From Ktedonobacteria bacterium (GTDB lineage: Bacteria; Chloroflexota; Ktedonobacteria; Ktedonobacterales; JACDGC01), in the NCBI GenBank assembly GCA_027459785.1, contig DAIDGU010000071.1:62001-126000 (forward strand): 64,000 bases of DNA, written 5' to 3'. Shown here in pieces: positions 48,314 to 58,124 of this stretch (its first letter is position 1; each line of letters starts with the position of its first letter). The position numbers were made by a program, and so were the translations under genes. The notes below the pieces were generated by a model. It had not been told where the DNA came from and searched no databases. It saw nothing but the letters and a program-made list of their open reading frames with translations.

Positions 48314-49612
48314 ATGACGGGGCTTGACGAGACCTTCGATGTGGTGGTGGTGGGGGCAAGTTTCGCGGGCCTGACCTGCGCCAGCACGGCGGCGGTACAT
48401 GGGGCGCGCGTGTTGGTACTGGAACGTGATCCTGTGGTGGGCGGCGTGGTGCGCACGACGGGTGTGCTTTTCAGCGATGTCTTCACGTTGCTGGATGTGC
48501 CGCCGCGCTACCTGCTGAACGCCGTGCGCCGCATCGTCATCCACGTCCCCGCCCAGCCGGCAATCACCGTTGACGGCGCGACACGGCGCTTTTTTATGGC
48601 GGATGTCACCGGCATGCTGCAATGGCTGGCGGCGAACGCCCAGGCGCACGGCACGGCAGTCCGCTGCGGCGCGACCTTCATGGATGCCACGCGCGAGGGG
48701 GACGGCGCGATGCGCGTGACCTATCAGGATAAGGCGACGGGCGCGACACAGACGGCGCGGGCGCGCTTCCTCATCGGGGCCGACGGCGCGCATTCGCAGG
48801 TGGCGCGGCGGCTGGGGCTGCAACAAAACACCAAGTTCCTCGCCGGCGCGGAGTGGTTGGTCGCGGGCCTGCCGGTGGCCGACGACACCTTTCATCTGGT
48901 GATGGACCAGCAACTCGCGCCGGGCTATTGCTTGTGGCTGGCCCCCCACGGCGACTTAGCCGCGCTGGGCGTGGCCGGCCACCAGCGCACCTTTCAGCCG
49001 CAGGTGTCATTGCGGGCGGCGCGGGCGATTCTGGGCGATGCGGTCGATCCGGATGCGCTGCAATTGGTGGAGCGCAAGGGCGGCGTGATCCCGATCAACG
49101 GCCCCCTGCGCGAGGTGTATCGGGATGACGCGCGCGGGCGCGTGCTGCTGCTGGGCGACGCCGCCGGCCTGTGCGGCCCCGCGACGGGCGGGGGCATCTA
49201 TCCTGCCCTGCTCTGCGGGCGGCTGGCGGGCCAGGCCGTGGCGACAGAGGTGCTGAACGGCACACGCGGCACGGTGCGCGCCTACCTGCGCGATCTGCCG
49301 CGCGCCTATCGGCTGGGCCATTACCTGCGCATCGAAAGTTGGCTGCGCCGCGCGATGAACGCGGTCGGCTCGAATGCCGACCTGGCGGCCTTCTATGGCG
49401 TCTTCGTCGCCGCCGAGGGGCAGGCCGTGCTACGGCGCACCCTCTTCGAGACGCCCATCGCCAACATGGATAACGCGCTCTTCGGCATCATCCGCCAGTG
49501 CATCGGGCGCTCGCCGGTCATCTCGCGCGCCTTTGCCGGCGCGCTCTGGCAGCGCCTGCTACCGCCGCGCCCCGTCGCGGTCGCCTCGTCGCCACGCGGG
49601 CGGGCGAAGTAA
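48314..49612 (+). CDS. FAD-dependent oxidoreductase (geranylgeranyl reductase family-like)
   Basis: FDVVVVGASFAGLTCASTAAVHGARVLVLERD, FLIGADGAHSQVARRLGL, RVLLLGDAAGLCGPATGGGIYPALLCGRLAGQA. Confidence 0.87.
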   Translation: MTGLDETFDVVVVGASFAGLTCASTAAVHGARVLVLERDPVVGGVVRTTGVLFSDVFTLLDVPPRYLLNAVRRIVIHVPAQPAITVDGATRRFFMADVTGMLQWLAANAQAHGTAVRCGATFMDATREGDGAMRVTYQDKATGATQTARARFLIGADGAHSQVARRLGLQQNTKFLAGAEWLVAGLPVADDTFHLVMDQQLAPGYCLWLAPHGDLAALGVAGHQRTFQPQVSLRAARAILGDAVDPDALQLVERKGGVIPINGPLREVYRDDARGRVLLLGDAAGLCGPATGGGIYPALLCGRLAGQAVATEVLNGTRGTVRAYLRDLPRAYRLGHYLRIESWLRRAMNAVGSNADLAAFYGVFVAAEGQAVLRRTLFETPIANMDNALFGIIRQCIGRSPVISRAFAGALWQRLLPPRPVAVASSPRGRAK

Positions 49613-49795
49613 AAGAGGGCATCAAGAGCAAGCCACGCGCAGGCATCATCAGTGACATGGCCCAGGCGCTTCGTCTATGCTCCGTCACTTGTTTTTTCGT
49701 GTGTCCCAAAGTTGTTACGGGCGCGGGCATAGGAACCCCATCCCCGTGCATAGCTCTACGCCTTGCCGCTCCGCCGCCAGCGATGCGCCTGCCGA

Positions 49796-50794
49796 TCACT
49801 CGGCCAGCGCGGGGGCCAGGTCGGCCAACTCTGGCTCCGGCAGCGTCGCCGGCACACGGGCGAAGCGCGCCACCACCGGGCGGTGATCGGAGGCCATGTT
49901 GACCGGGCAGCCGGGACTGTCTTCGATCACCTCGCAGGCACGTAGCCGCTCGGCCAGGGCCGGTTGCGCCCACAGGTAGTCGATGCGCCCGGCGGGCTGG
50001 GGCAGCGGACAGGTCGGCGGCACGGCAGCGGCACCATACGCGGTGCGCACGCAATCGACATAGCCGGCATGCCACAACTGCGGCACAGTCCAGCGCGGCA
50101 GATAAAGATGCGCGGCGATCTGGAAAAGCCAGGCCAGCGCGGGCGTGGACGGGATGCGCCGGATCAGGGGCAGCAGCGGGTGCAGCGCCGGCGGCACGAC
50201 ATACGTCAGGTGCGGGTGGCCCTGCAAATCGTTGTGGGTGCGGGCGCGCTCGCTATCAAGTTCGATCACGCGCGCGAGCAAGCCAGTGGCGTTGAACGGC
50301 TCGCCGGGAGCGAGGGTATTGAAGTCACCCATCAACAGGTGCGGCACGCCGCGCGCCCGCGCCTCCGCCATGCAGTCGATGACCGTGCGGATCTCCGCCA
50401 CGCGCTGCCGTTCTGCCGCATGCCCGCGAAAGAAGTCGGCGGTGAGGTGCGCGACGAAGATATGCCAGGGCTGGGCCTCGCCGGGCAGGTCGATGACCGC
50501 TTCGATCAAGCCTTTCTGGAAGACGGGGCGGCCATGCTGCGCCCAGGTGCGGATCGGCCAGCGCGAAAGCAGCGCCACATGGTAGCCGGTGGCTGCGTAG
50601 CCGATAACGCACTGCATGCCCAGTCGCGCCGCCAGCGCCCGGCACGCCGCCGGATCGTTCACCTCTTGCAGCCCGACCACGTCCGGGGTCTGCTGGCGGA
50701 TCACGGCTTCGATAGCGTTGATGCGTCCATCGCTGCCACCAACCAAGATGTTATAGGTCATGATAGTCAACGACGCATTGGTGTTCTCTGGCAT
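49796..50794 (-). CDS. endonuclease/exonuclease/phosphatase family protein
   Basis: SLTIMTYNILVGG, DVVGLQEVND, LLMGDFNTLAPGEPF, GCPVNMASDHRPVVARF. Confidence 0.85.
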   Translation of the reverse strand: MPENTNASLTIMTYNILVGGSDGRINAIEAVIRQQTPDVVGLQEVNDPAACRALAARLGMQCVIGYAATGYHVALLSRWPIRTWAQHGRPVFQKGLIEAVIDLPGEAQPWHIFVAHLTADFFRGHAAERQRVAEIRTVIDCMAEARARGVPHLLMGDFNTLAPGEPFNATGLLARVIELDSERARTHNDLQGHPHLTYVVPPALHPLLPLIRRIPSTPALAWLFQIAAHLYLPRWTVPQLWHAGYVDCVRTAYGAAAVPPTCPLPQPAGRIDYLWAQPALAERLRACEVIEDSPGCPVNMASDHRPVVARFARVPATLPEPELADLAPALAE

Positions 50795-50897
50795 TACGGC
50801 TGCTCCCTGCGGGCAAAGATGTACTCTGTATCTAGAACGCAGGAACAGCGCCAGGAGCAACAGACCATCCGCCAAATGGGCTGATTCGTATGGGGGG

Positions 50898-51995
50898 CTA
50901 GCGCCCCAGGGCGCGGGTGAGCCAGCGCAGGGGGCGCGCACTTTGCTGCCCAGTGCGCGTGAAGGCCGGATCAACCGTGGGGTGGACATTCCTGTCCGCC
51001 GCAGCCTTCGTGGGGTGGACATTCCTGTCCGCCGATCCAACCGTGGGGCGGACATTCCTGTCCGCCGTGTGACAGACAAGAATGTCTATCCTCCAGAATG
51101 TCGTGGGCCGAGCGTGCCTGCCTGCCGCCGGGGCGATGGGCGTGGGGCGCAGGTGCCGCTGGCGGTAGGCGTGAATGGCCTGGCTCATCAGGGTTGCCGT
51201 GCGGTAGCGCCGCTTCGGCTCGCGTTCCACGGCCTTGCGCAGCAAGGCTTCCAGGTCGGCGGGCAGGTGCGGGTTGCGCGATGCCAGCGTGGGCAGCGCC
51301 TCCGTGGCATGGCGCATGGCGATGGACACGGGGTTCGCGCCGGTGAACGGCGGCGTTCCGGTCAGCATCTCGAAGAGTACCACGCCCAGCGAATAGATAT
51401 CGGTCTGGGGTCCCAGGCGGTCGCCGCGCGCCTGCTCCGGCGCGAGGTAATCGGCGGTCCCCAGCACGATGCCGCTGTGCGTCAGCGCGTCGCCATCCGC
51501 CAGGCGCACGATGCCGAAGTCCGTCAGCCGCGCCCGCCCATCCACCGTCAGCAAAATGTTCTGCGGCTTGATGTCGCGGTGGATCAGGCCGCGCGCGTGC
51601 GCGGCAGCCAGCGCCGCGCAGATCTGATCGGTGATCCCCAGGGCGCGGGCGACCGGCAGCGGGCCGTGGTCTGCGATGAAGCGTTTCAGGTTCACGCCGT
51701 CCACGAATTCCATGATCAAAAATTGCTGCCCGCGCTCGACAATGAAGTCATAGATCATCACGACATTAGGATGCGCGATCTGCGCCGCCGCCTGGGCCTC
51801 GCGCCGAAAACGCGCTGCGGCATGCGGATCGAGCGCCGGTTGGTCCGCCGGATGCAGCGCCTTGATGGCGACATAGCGCCCGATGAAATGATCCCAGCCG
51901 CGCCAGACCGTCGCCATGCCCCCGCTGGCAATGGGCGTGATGGCTTCATAGCGCCGCGCGACCCAGCCAACATCGGTACTCGCAAAAGCTTCCAT
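50898..51995 (-). CDS. serine/threonine protein kinase with repeat-derived C-terminal tail
   Basis: YEAITPIASGGMATVWRGWD, YVAIKALHP, LIHRDIKPQNILLTVDGRARLTDFGIVRL, APEQARGDRLGPQTDIYSLGVVLFEMLTG. Confidence 0.92.
   Translation of the reverse strand: MEAFASTDVGWVARRYEAITPIASGGMATVWRGWDHFIGRYVAIKALHPADQPALDPHAAARFRREAQAAAQIAHPNVVMIYDFIVERGQQFLIMEFVDGVNLKRFIADHGPLPVARALGITDQICAALAAAHARGLIHRDIKPQNILLTVDGRARLTDFGIVRLADGDALTHSGIVLGTADYLAPEQARGDRLGPQTDIYSLGVVLFEMLTGTPPFTGANPVSIAMRHATEALPTLASRNPHLPADLEALLRKAVEREPKRRYRTATLMSQAIHAYRQRHLRPTPIAPAAGRHARPTTFWRIDILVCHTADRNVRPTVGSADRNVHPTKAAADRNVHPTVDPAFTRTGQQSARPLRWLTRALGR
50981..51090. repeat. family A repeat cluster, 33-bp period, inside Ser/Thr kinase ORF
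   Basis: gg(t/c)ggacattcctgtccgcc at 50981, 51014, 51047 and gacagacaagaatgtctatc at 51071. Confidence 0.92.
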
Positions 51996-52153
51996 GCGGC
52001 TCCCTCCTTGCCATCCCTGGCCGGCACCATCATCTCATCTTTTAGCATAGTATCGGCCAAAAAATGCGCGGGAACATTTGCGCGATCATGCGCGTCATTC
52101 CCACTGAATTCCCGTTGAAGAAGTAGTGATTTGCACCAAAGGAGCAAGCATCA

Positions 52154-53281
52154 ATGCGACAGTTGTTGAAGGTGATATTGCCGGCGCTCGTGGTCCTGGG
52201 GCTGAGCTTCGCGCTGGCCGCGCCCGCGCTGGCCTGCGGGGGCTTGGTCGCGCCGGATGGCGCGGTGCGCCTGGGTCGCGCCACGACCCTCGTGGCGTAT
52301 CATGCTGGCGTCGAGCATTATATGACCAGCTTCGAGTATCAGGGCGATGAAAAAAATGTCGGCTGGATCGTCCCCCTGCCCGCCATCCCTGCTGCCATTC
52401 AGGAGGGCGGCGCGTGGACCTTGCAGCGCCTGGAACGCGAGGCGAACCCCCCGCCGCCGGAGCCGATCTTCGCCGCCGGCGTCGCCGATGTTCGTGCGCC
52501 GGTGACGATCATCCAGCAGACGACGATTGAGGCGCTGAATATCACGGTCATCAAGGGCAGCGGGCCGGCGGTCATCGACTGGGCGACGGGCAACGGCTTC
52601 GCGGTGAATGCCGACGAGCGCGCCCACCTGCTGACCTATGCCCAGGCCAGCCCGATCTTCATGGCGGCGAAGTTCGACACGAGCATTATCCAGCAGCGCC
52701 ACGAGACACAGGGCGACGGCACGCCACTGCTCATCACGATGCACCTGGCGCACCCGTGGGTGCCACTGGAAGTGCTGGCGTTGGATGGCCAGCAGGTGCA
52801 GGCCGATCTATTCTTCCTGACCGATATGCCGCTCAACACCAGCGATTTCGCCGCTACCGTCGGCCAGTCACCAGTGGGCAGCGCCGTGCCGGGCGCGACC
52901 GGCTTCAAAGTCGCCTTCCAGGAGCCGATGAACGCCTCGCTCTACCACGATCTTTCGACCGACCGCAACATGGGCTGGGTGCATAACGGCGGCTGGCTCA
53001 CCTATCTGACGCTGAACGCGCCAGCGGAGCAGGTGACGTATGATCTTGGCGTCACCAGTCGCGGCGTCATCCGCCTGGCACCCTACGGCACCGCGCCGAT
53101 GGCTATCGGCGGGACGAATCCCGCGCCGGGCTGGCTGCCGCAGTTCCCCATCGGCACGCCCACCGCCGCGCTCCTCATCCTCAGCGCCGCCGCGCTGGCC
53201 GCGCTCGTCGTCGTCCTCATCCGCCGTGCGCGGCATAAAGCGGCCCCCCTCGCCGTGGGCGAAGCCACTGGGGGCAATTGA
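52154..53281 (+). CDS. DUF2330-like secreted protein with C-terminal TM
   Basis: Signal peptide then CGGLVAPDGAVRLGRATTLVAYHAGVEHYMTSFEYQGDEKNVGWIVPLPA; C-terminal TM. Confidence 0.8.
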   Translation: MRQLLKVILPALVVLGLSFALAAPALACGGLVAPDGAVRLGRATTLVAYHAGVEHYMTSFEYQGDEKNVGWIVPLPAIPAAIQEGGAWTLQRLEREANPPPPEPIFAAGVADVRAPVTIIQQTTIEALNITVIKGSGPAVIDWATGNGFAVNADERAHLLTYAQASPIFMAAKFDTSIIQQRHETQGDGTPLLITMHLAHPWVPLEVLALDGQQVQADLFFLTDMPLNTSDFAATVGQSPVGSAVPGATGFKVAFQEPMNASLYHDLSTDRNMGWVHNGGWLTYLTLNAPAEQVTYDLGVTSRGVIRLAPYGTAPMAIGGTNPAPGWLPQFPIGTPTAALLILSAAALAALVVVLIRRARHKAAPLAVGEATGGN

Positions 53282-53372
53282 CGAGCAACGGGCGATCTCA
53301 CGCCCGCCGGGGGGTTGGTACCGCTCGCCGCACGCCCGCCGGGGGCAAGAGTCCCATGCCAGCGCACGGGGG

Positions 53373-53437
53373 CCGGGGGCTGAACCCCCCGGCTCGGAAC
53401 AGGAACCCCTCCGGGCTAGGACGCGACGTTCATGATC
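53373..53437. repeat. family C repeat
   Basis: ccgggggctgaaccccccggctcggaacaggaacccctccgggctaggacgcgacgttcatgatc. Confidence 0.88.
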
Positions 53438-53499
53438 CTCCTGCCATGCGGTCTGTAGGGGCGTACCCTTGTGGTCGCCCTGGTTCTGGGGCGGGTCGC

Positions 53500-53635
53500 C
53501 CTGCGTCGCGGACTCGGCTCCGAACCCGCGTAGGCGGGTTTCGTGGCGGCACGCCCCATCGGCGCGGTTTCAACCGCCCGCCGTCCCCGCCCGCCGTCCC
53601 CGCCCGCCGTCCCCGCACAACCGCCCGCGTCCTCG
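53500..53635. repeat. family B half-element
   Basis: cgtcgcggactcggctccgaacccgcgtaggcgggtttcgtgg...gcgcggtttcaaccgcccgccgtcc then short GC-rich tandem. Confidence 0.75.
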
Positions 53636-53666
53636 GCATTCCAATAATCGCTCGCCAGCTTTTATT

Positions 53667-55013
53667 TTATTGCACCTCGCGTTGCACGCCGGTGAAGCTC
53701 CACGCGCCGACGTGCAGGGCGGGGGCCAGCACCGGCACGTAGTCTTTCGCCAGCCGTTGCTCGCGCCCGATGCCGCGCACGTCGCGCAGTGCCTCGAAGA
53801 TCCCCTGCACGAAGCGGAAGGATTTCACGGGGCGCGTCACCTCACCATGCTCGATCAAGAACGTGCCGTCGCGCGTCATGCCAGTGAAGATCGCCTTGAC
53901 CGGATGCACCGGATTCGTGTAGTGGAAGCGCGTCACATAGATGCCGCGTTCGACGCCCTTGATCAGCTCAGCGAGCGATTGATCGCCGGCGGCGAGCGCT
54001 AGGTTCAGCGCCAGTGGTCCCCACGTGTTGGGTGCGGGCAGCGCGTTGCCGGTGTTCGGCTGATCTTCCAGCAGCGCATTGAAGCTATCGGAGATGACGG
54101 CCTTGGCCGTGCCGTGGTCGATCAGCGTCGTGCGCTGGATCGGCTGGCCCTCGAAGTCGAAGCTGGCGGCCATCGTCAGCGGATTCAGCGGATCGTTGGC
54201 CAGCGTGATCGCGGGCGCGGCCACCGGCTGGCCCAGCCGTCCGACGAACGGTCCGTGGCCCTCGCGCTGCGCCTGCGCGTTCAGCCCCATGAAGGCGAGA
54301 TTCTGGATCATCTCGGCCACGGCATAGGTATCCAGCACCGTCTCGTATTCGCCGATCTCCAGCTCAATCGGATTGCGGCTACGGTCCGCCGTCTCGACCG
54401 CCTCGCGCGCCATCGCCTCCACGTCGAAGGTGCTGGCGTCCGTCCCCATGCGCTGCGTATAACCGGAGCCGTTGTCGTCGGCCATCACGACGGCATGGCA
54501 CTCGGCCTCCGTGCGCGGTTCATAGGCCCACACGCCCAGCGAATTCGCCACGGCAATATGCTGCACGTTCGTCTCGAAGGCACCCGCTGCCTCGAAGCCT
54601 TTGTCCTTCGCCAGCTTGATAATCGTCTGCACCGCCTGCGCCCGCGCTTCCGGCGTGTAGGCCGCCGTGGCCTCGCTGAAGGCTGGCGCGTGGCTGAGGG
54701 GGGCCGGTCCAGGCAGCGAGCGCCATTCGGGATTTTCCGGCTGGCGGCGCGCGATCTCGCTGGCACGCGCCACCGTAGCGCGCAAGGTCGCTTCATCCAG
54801 CGCATTCGTGTTGACCACGCCGACCCGCTTGCCCACCACACAGCGGATGCTCACCTGCGCGTCTTCATCGGCCACGTTCTGGTGGATATGGTTGACGGCG
54901 AAGCGCGTCAGCGCGCTCTGGTTGCCCAGAAACAGCACCTCCGTCTGGTCCGCCTGGGAATAGCTCAAGATCTGCTGGCACAGCGCGCGGATGTCGCGCT
55001 CATTCAATTGCAT
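53667..55013 (-). CDS. pmbA: TldD/PmbA-family metalloprotease-like protein (PmbA-type)
   Basis: Start MQLNERDIRALCQQIL at 55013; NHIHQNVADEDAQVSIRCVVGKRVGVVNTNALDEATL; N-terminal 165 aa of the track ORF rejected. Confidence 0.85.
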   Translation of the reverse strand: MQLNERDIRALCQQILSYSQADQTEVLFLGNQSALTRFAVNHIHQNVADEDAQVSIRCVVGKRVGVVNTNALDEATLRATVARASEIARRQPENPEWRSLPGPAPLSHAPAFSEATAAYTPEARAQAVQTIIKLAKDKGFEAAGAFETNVQHIAVANSLGVWAYEPRTEAECHAVVMADDNGSGYTQRMGTDASTFDVEAMAREAVETADRSRNPIELEIGEYETVLDTYAVAEMIQNLAFMGLNAQAQREGHGPFVGRLGQPVAAPAITLANDPLNPLTMAASFDFEGQPIQRTTLIDHGTAKAVISDSFNALLEDQPNTGNALPAPNTWGPLALNLALAAGDQSLAELIKGVERGIYVTRFHYTNPVHPVKAIFTGMTRDGTFLIEHGEVTRPVKSFRFVQGIFEALRDVRGIGREQRLAKDYVPVLAPALHVGAWSFTGVQREVQ

Positions 55014-55056
55014 CGCTATTTCTCCCACTGATTGTACCCATCGACAAATCCGAAGG

Positions 55057-55154
55057 TCGAACACGAAAGCCACGAAGCAACACGAAGTAACACGAAGTAA
55101 CACGAAATTATTTCTTTCTGACTTTCGTGGATTTTTCGTGGCCTTCGTGTTCGA
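55057..55154. repeat. family D repeat, 20-bp terminal inverted arms
   Basis: TCGAACACGAAAGCCACGAA ... TTCGTGGCCTTCGTGTTCGA with internal cacgaagtaa tandems. Confidence 0.88.
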
Positions 55155-55165
55155 TTCGTATCTCC

Positions 55166-56620
55166 TTATTTCAGCGCGCCCACTCCGGTGCGCACATCGC
55201 GGAAACGCGCCGGCGCGGCCCCATGCCCTGTGCGCATCGCCTGCATCGGCTCGCCCTTGCCGCAGTTCGGCGTCCCCCACACAACCCAATGGTCGCGGTC
55301 GCACACGGCGTCGCAACTGCGCCAGAACTCCGGCGTGATGCCGGTATACGTCGGATTCTTGACCATCGCGCCCAGCTTGCCATCCTTGATCTCCCAGCCG
55401 ACCTCCGTGGCGAATTGGAAGTTCAGCCGCAGGTTGTCGATGCTCCACGAACGGTTGGTGCAGAGGTACAGCCCGTCCGCCGTGTCGGCGATGAGGTCGT
55501 CCAGCTTCCACGTGCCAGGTTGCAGACTGACGTTGGGCATGCGGATCATCGGCAGGCGGTTCCAGCCGTCGGCGCGCACGCAGCCATTGCTGCTCAGGCC
55601 CAGCAGCGGCGCGGTGTCGCGCGACATCAGATAGCCGGTGAAAAGCCCATTGCTCACGATATTGGTCGATTGCGCCGGCACACCCTCATCGTCCCAGCCG
55701 AACGATCCCAGCGCCAGCGGCGTCGTGGCATCCGCGACGATGTTGACATGCTCTGAACCATACATATAGTGGCCCAGTTTATCCGTCGTCAGGAAGCTCT
55801 TGCCGACGAAGCCAGCCTCCATGCCCAGCACGCGATCCAATTCGATGGGATGCCCACAGCTTTCATGCACCTGAATGGCAACCTGGGGACCATCGAGGAT
55901 GATCGTGCGCACCCCTGGTTCGAGTTGTTTGGCGGTGAGGAGCTTGACGGCTTCCTCGGCGATGCGCGGCGCGTTTTCCGCCAGATGCATCGCCGTGACA
56001 AATTCATAGCCCGCCGTGCCGGCCTGGCGACCGAAGGAGTTGGGATAGCTGCGCTGCTGCATCTCGCCGCTCTGTGCATCCACCGCGACGGCGACGATGG
56101 CCGCGCCGCAATCATACAGCGTCTGCGTGACCGCGCTGCCCTCGGTGGACATAAAGAGCTTCTGCTCGCGGGCATACTCCATGTTGCCGGTGGCGACGGC
56201 GATGCCGGCGACGCTGCGCATGGCGGCGTCCGCGTCCAGCAGCAGGCGAATCTTGTCATCCAGCGGCACCTGGAACGGATCGATTTGGATCGGCGTCGTA
56301 TAGGTGCCGCGCTGTGGTGCCAGCGGCGAGAGCCGCGCCGGCGTTCCGGCGGCCATGCCGCTGGCGCGGGCGATGCGCACGGCCTGCGCGGCCACGCGCT
56401 CGGCCTCCTGCGTGGTCATGATGGCGCTGGCGGCGAAGCCCCACGCGCCGTTGACCAGCACGCGGACGTTGAAGCCGCGCGCCGTGCCGCTGGCTATGCC
56501 ATCGACATTGCCATTCTTGACAGAGATGCCCTCGGTCGTGCGCTCCACGACGCGCACGTCGGCATACGACGCGCCCTGCACCTGCGCCACATTCAGCGCG
56601 GCGGTAGCAAGATCGTTCAT
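55166..56620 (-). CDS. tldD: TldD-family metalloprotease
   Basis: GASYADVRVVERTTEGISVKNGNVDGIASGTARGFNVRVLVNGAWGFAAS; QVAIQVHESCGHPIELDRVLGMEAGFVGKSF (HExxxH region). Confidence 0.92.
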   Translation of the reverse strand: MNDLATAALNVAQVQGASYADVRVVERTTEGISVKNGNVDGIASGTARGFNVRVLVNGAWGFAASAIMTTQEAERVAAQAVRIARASGMAAGTPARLSPLAPQRGTYTTPIQIDPFQVPLDDKIRLLLDADAAMRSVAGIAVATGNMEYAREQKLFMSTEGSAVTQTLYDCGAAIVAVAVDAQSGEMQQRSYPNSFGRQAGTAGYEFVTAMHLAENAPRIAEEAVKLLTAKQLEPGVRTIILDGPQVAIQVHESCGHPIELDRVLGMEAGFVGKSFLTTDKLGHYMYGSEHVNIVADATTPLALGSFGWDDEGVPAQSTNIVSNGLFTGYLMSRDTAPLLGLSSNGCVRADGWNRLPMIRMPNVSLQPGTWKLDDLIADTADGLYLCTNRSWSIDNLRLNFQFATEVGWEIKDGKLGAMVKNPTYTGITPEFWRSCDAVCDRDHWVVWGTPNCGKGEPMQAMRTGHGAAPARFRDVRTGVGALK

Positions 56621-56710
56621 GAGGAAATACGCCCTTTCATAGTGTTCGCTTGTGGCTTTTGGGATGGAGACTGGCGTGAGATAGGCGGGGACGGCGTATG
56701 TGGGGTGGGA

Positions 56711-56903
56711 GACGCGGGCGGTTGAAACCGCGCCGGAGGGGCGTGCCGCCACGAAACCCATCGTCATGGGTTTCCGGTTCACCCACCGTACTGCTTCTCC
56801 CCAAACGCATCGTTCCCCACGCGCGGAAACGTTGGTCTGCTGGAAACCCGTGCAGACGGGTTTCGTCGCGCAGCGTTCAGGCGCGGTTTCAACCGCCCGC
56901 CGT
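56711..56903. mobile_element. family B MITE-like element, second near-full copy
   Basis: Same inverted arms and same core (ccgtact...cccaaacgcatcgttccccacgcgcgg...) as the 3981-4178 copy. Confidence 0.8.
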
Positions 56904-56914
56904 CTCTGGCGTCG

Positions 56915-57871
56915 TTAGTCCGGCGACACGCCGGCGAAGAGGTCGTTTTCTGGACGCTGGGCGGGGATGCGCGAGCGCGTGAGCGTGAAATATTCCGTGC
57001 CGTAGGCGACCTGCACGAAGTCTTCCGGCATGCCGCCGATGAAGCGCGTGCTGCTGACCGCTTGCGTTTTGTGGGCGCGCAGCGCGGCGAGCTTCTGTGG
57101 CAGCGCCGAACGGATGTCGATGAAGGTCGTGATCGCATCTTCCGGCGATCCCCACGGCGGGCGCTGGGGGTTTTCGGGATCGATGGGTTCGCCGCGCAGG
57201 ATCGCCGTCATCTGCTTGGCCACCTGGCTGCCCCATGTCATCTCAAGACCCTTTGCCTGGGCCAGTTGGGCCATCTTCAGCATATGATCGCGCGAGTTGG
57301 CCGTCTCATAATACTTCAGCGGCTGCCAGGGCGGTGTGGCATCGCTCTGTTGCGGATACACATCCGTATTCGCCGCGCCCTCAAAGGCCAGCCGCGCGAT
57401 GCGCGCCGCCATGATGTGGTCCGGATGCCCATAGCCGCCGACCTCGTTATACGACACCAGCACGTGGGGCCGCTCGCGCCGCACCAGTTCGATGAGCTTC
57501 GCCGTCGCCTCGGCGGGTGGCACATTGGTGAAGGCCAGCGCGTTCGCGTTCGCGCTCGTCCCCGCCATGCCTGAATCACGGTAGCCCAGCGAATAGAACT
57601 GCGAGATGTTGAGCGCCTTGACCGCCGCCGCCATCTCCTGATCGCGCACCAGCGCCAGCCGCTCCTGCGCTTCCGGCGAACCGGGTGCGCCGGCCTCGAT
57701 CTCGATCTTCAGCGCGTCATCGACGATCTCGCCCTCCTCGCCGCGCGTACACGTCACCAGGATCGTCCGCGCGCCCCGCGCCGCATACAGCGCCAGCGTG
57801 CCGCCGGTGGAAACGGCCTCGTCGTCCGGGTGCGCATGCACCATCATCAACCGCAATGTCTGCTCTGCCAC
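56915..57871 (-). CDS. PIG-L (LmbE) family deacetylase, MshB/Mca-like
   Basis: MMVHAHPDDEAVSTGGTLALYAARGARTILVTCTRGEEGEI, YRDSGMAGT, VSYNEVGGYGHPDHI. Confidence 0.9.
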   Translation of the reverse strand: MAEQTLRLMMVHAHPDDEAVSTGGTLALYAARGARTILVTCTRGEEGEIVDDALKIEIEAGAPGSPEAQERLALVRDQEMAAAVKALNISQFYSLGYRDSGMAGTSANANALAFTNVPPAEATAKLIELVRRERPHVLVSYNEVGGYGHPDHIMAARIARLAFEGAANTDVYPQQSDATPPWQPLKYYETANSRDHMLKMAQLAQAKGLEMTWGSQVAKQMTAILRGEPIDPENPQRPPWGSPEDAITTFIDIRSALPQKLAALRAHKTQAVSSTRFIGGMPEDFVQVAYGTEYFTLTRSRIPAQRPENDLFAGVSPD

Positions 57872-58042
57872 GTAGTCTACCCTCTCATGTCGCGTGCGAG
57901 CGCGCCCAGCCCCAGCCCGTGTAGACGGGCTTCGCGGCCATCGGCCCAAAGGCGCGGGTTTACCCGCCGGCTGCCTGCACGCGGTCGCACGTCGTATCTT
58001 ACCTATTCAGTGATGCCACATTTGGGGGTGGGAGCGCAAGGC

Positions 58043-58071
58043 TTGCCAGGAAAACCTTGCTGTGTTATACT
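58043..58071 (+). promoter_or_regulatory. putative sigma70-like promoter of Gp37Gp68 gene
   Basis: TTGCCA-N17-TATACT, followed by aggagag RBS and ATG at 58125. Confidence 0.6.
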
Positions 58072-58124
58072 ATGTCTATATTGGAACACCTGTTTGGCAA
58101 ACGGGCATTAAGAGGAGAGCGGCT

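Noticed and set aside
50795-51079. N-terminal 95 aa of ORF 49796..51079 (RRTGMSTPRL repeats)
   Set aside because: This is the palindromic repeat translated in another frame; nuclease domain starts at MPENTNASLTIMTYNIL.
50760-52118. 452-aa plus-strand ORF
   Set aside because: Antisense to a clear Ser/Thr kinase; GC-driven.
55014-55511. N-terminal 165 aa of the 614-aa ORF containing pmbA
   Set aside because: Overlaps the tldD 3' end out of frame and runs through a family D repeat; pmbA start MQLNERDIRAL at 55013 fits the family.
54114-56725. 305-aa and 318-aa plus-strand ORFs (54114..55031, 55769..56725)
   Set aside because: Antisense shadows of pmbA and tldD.
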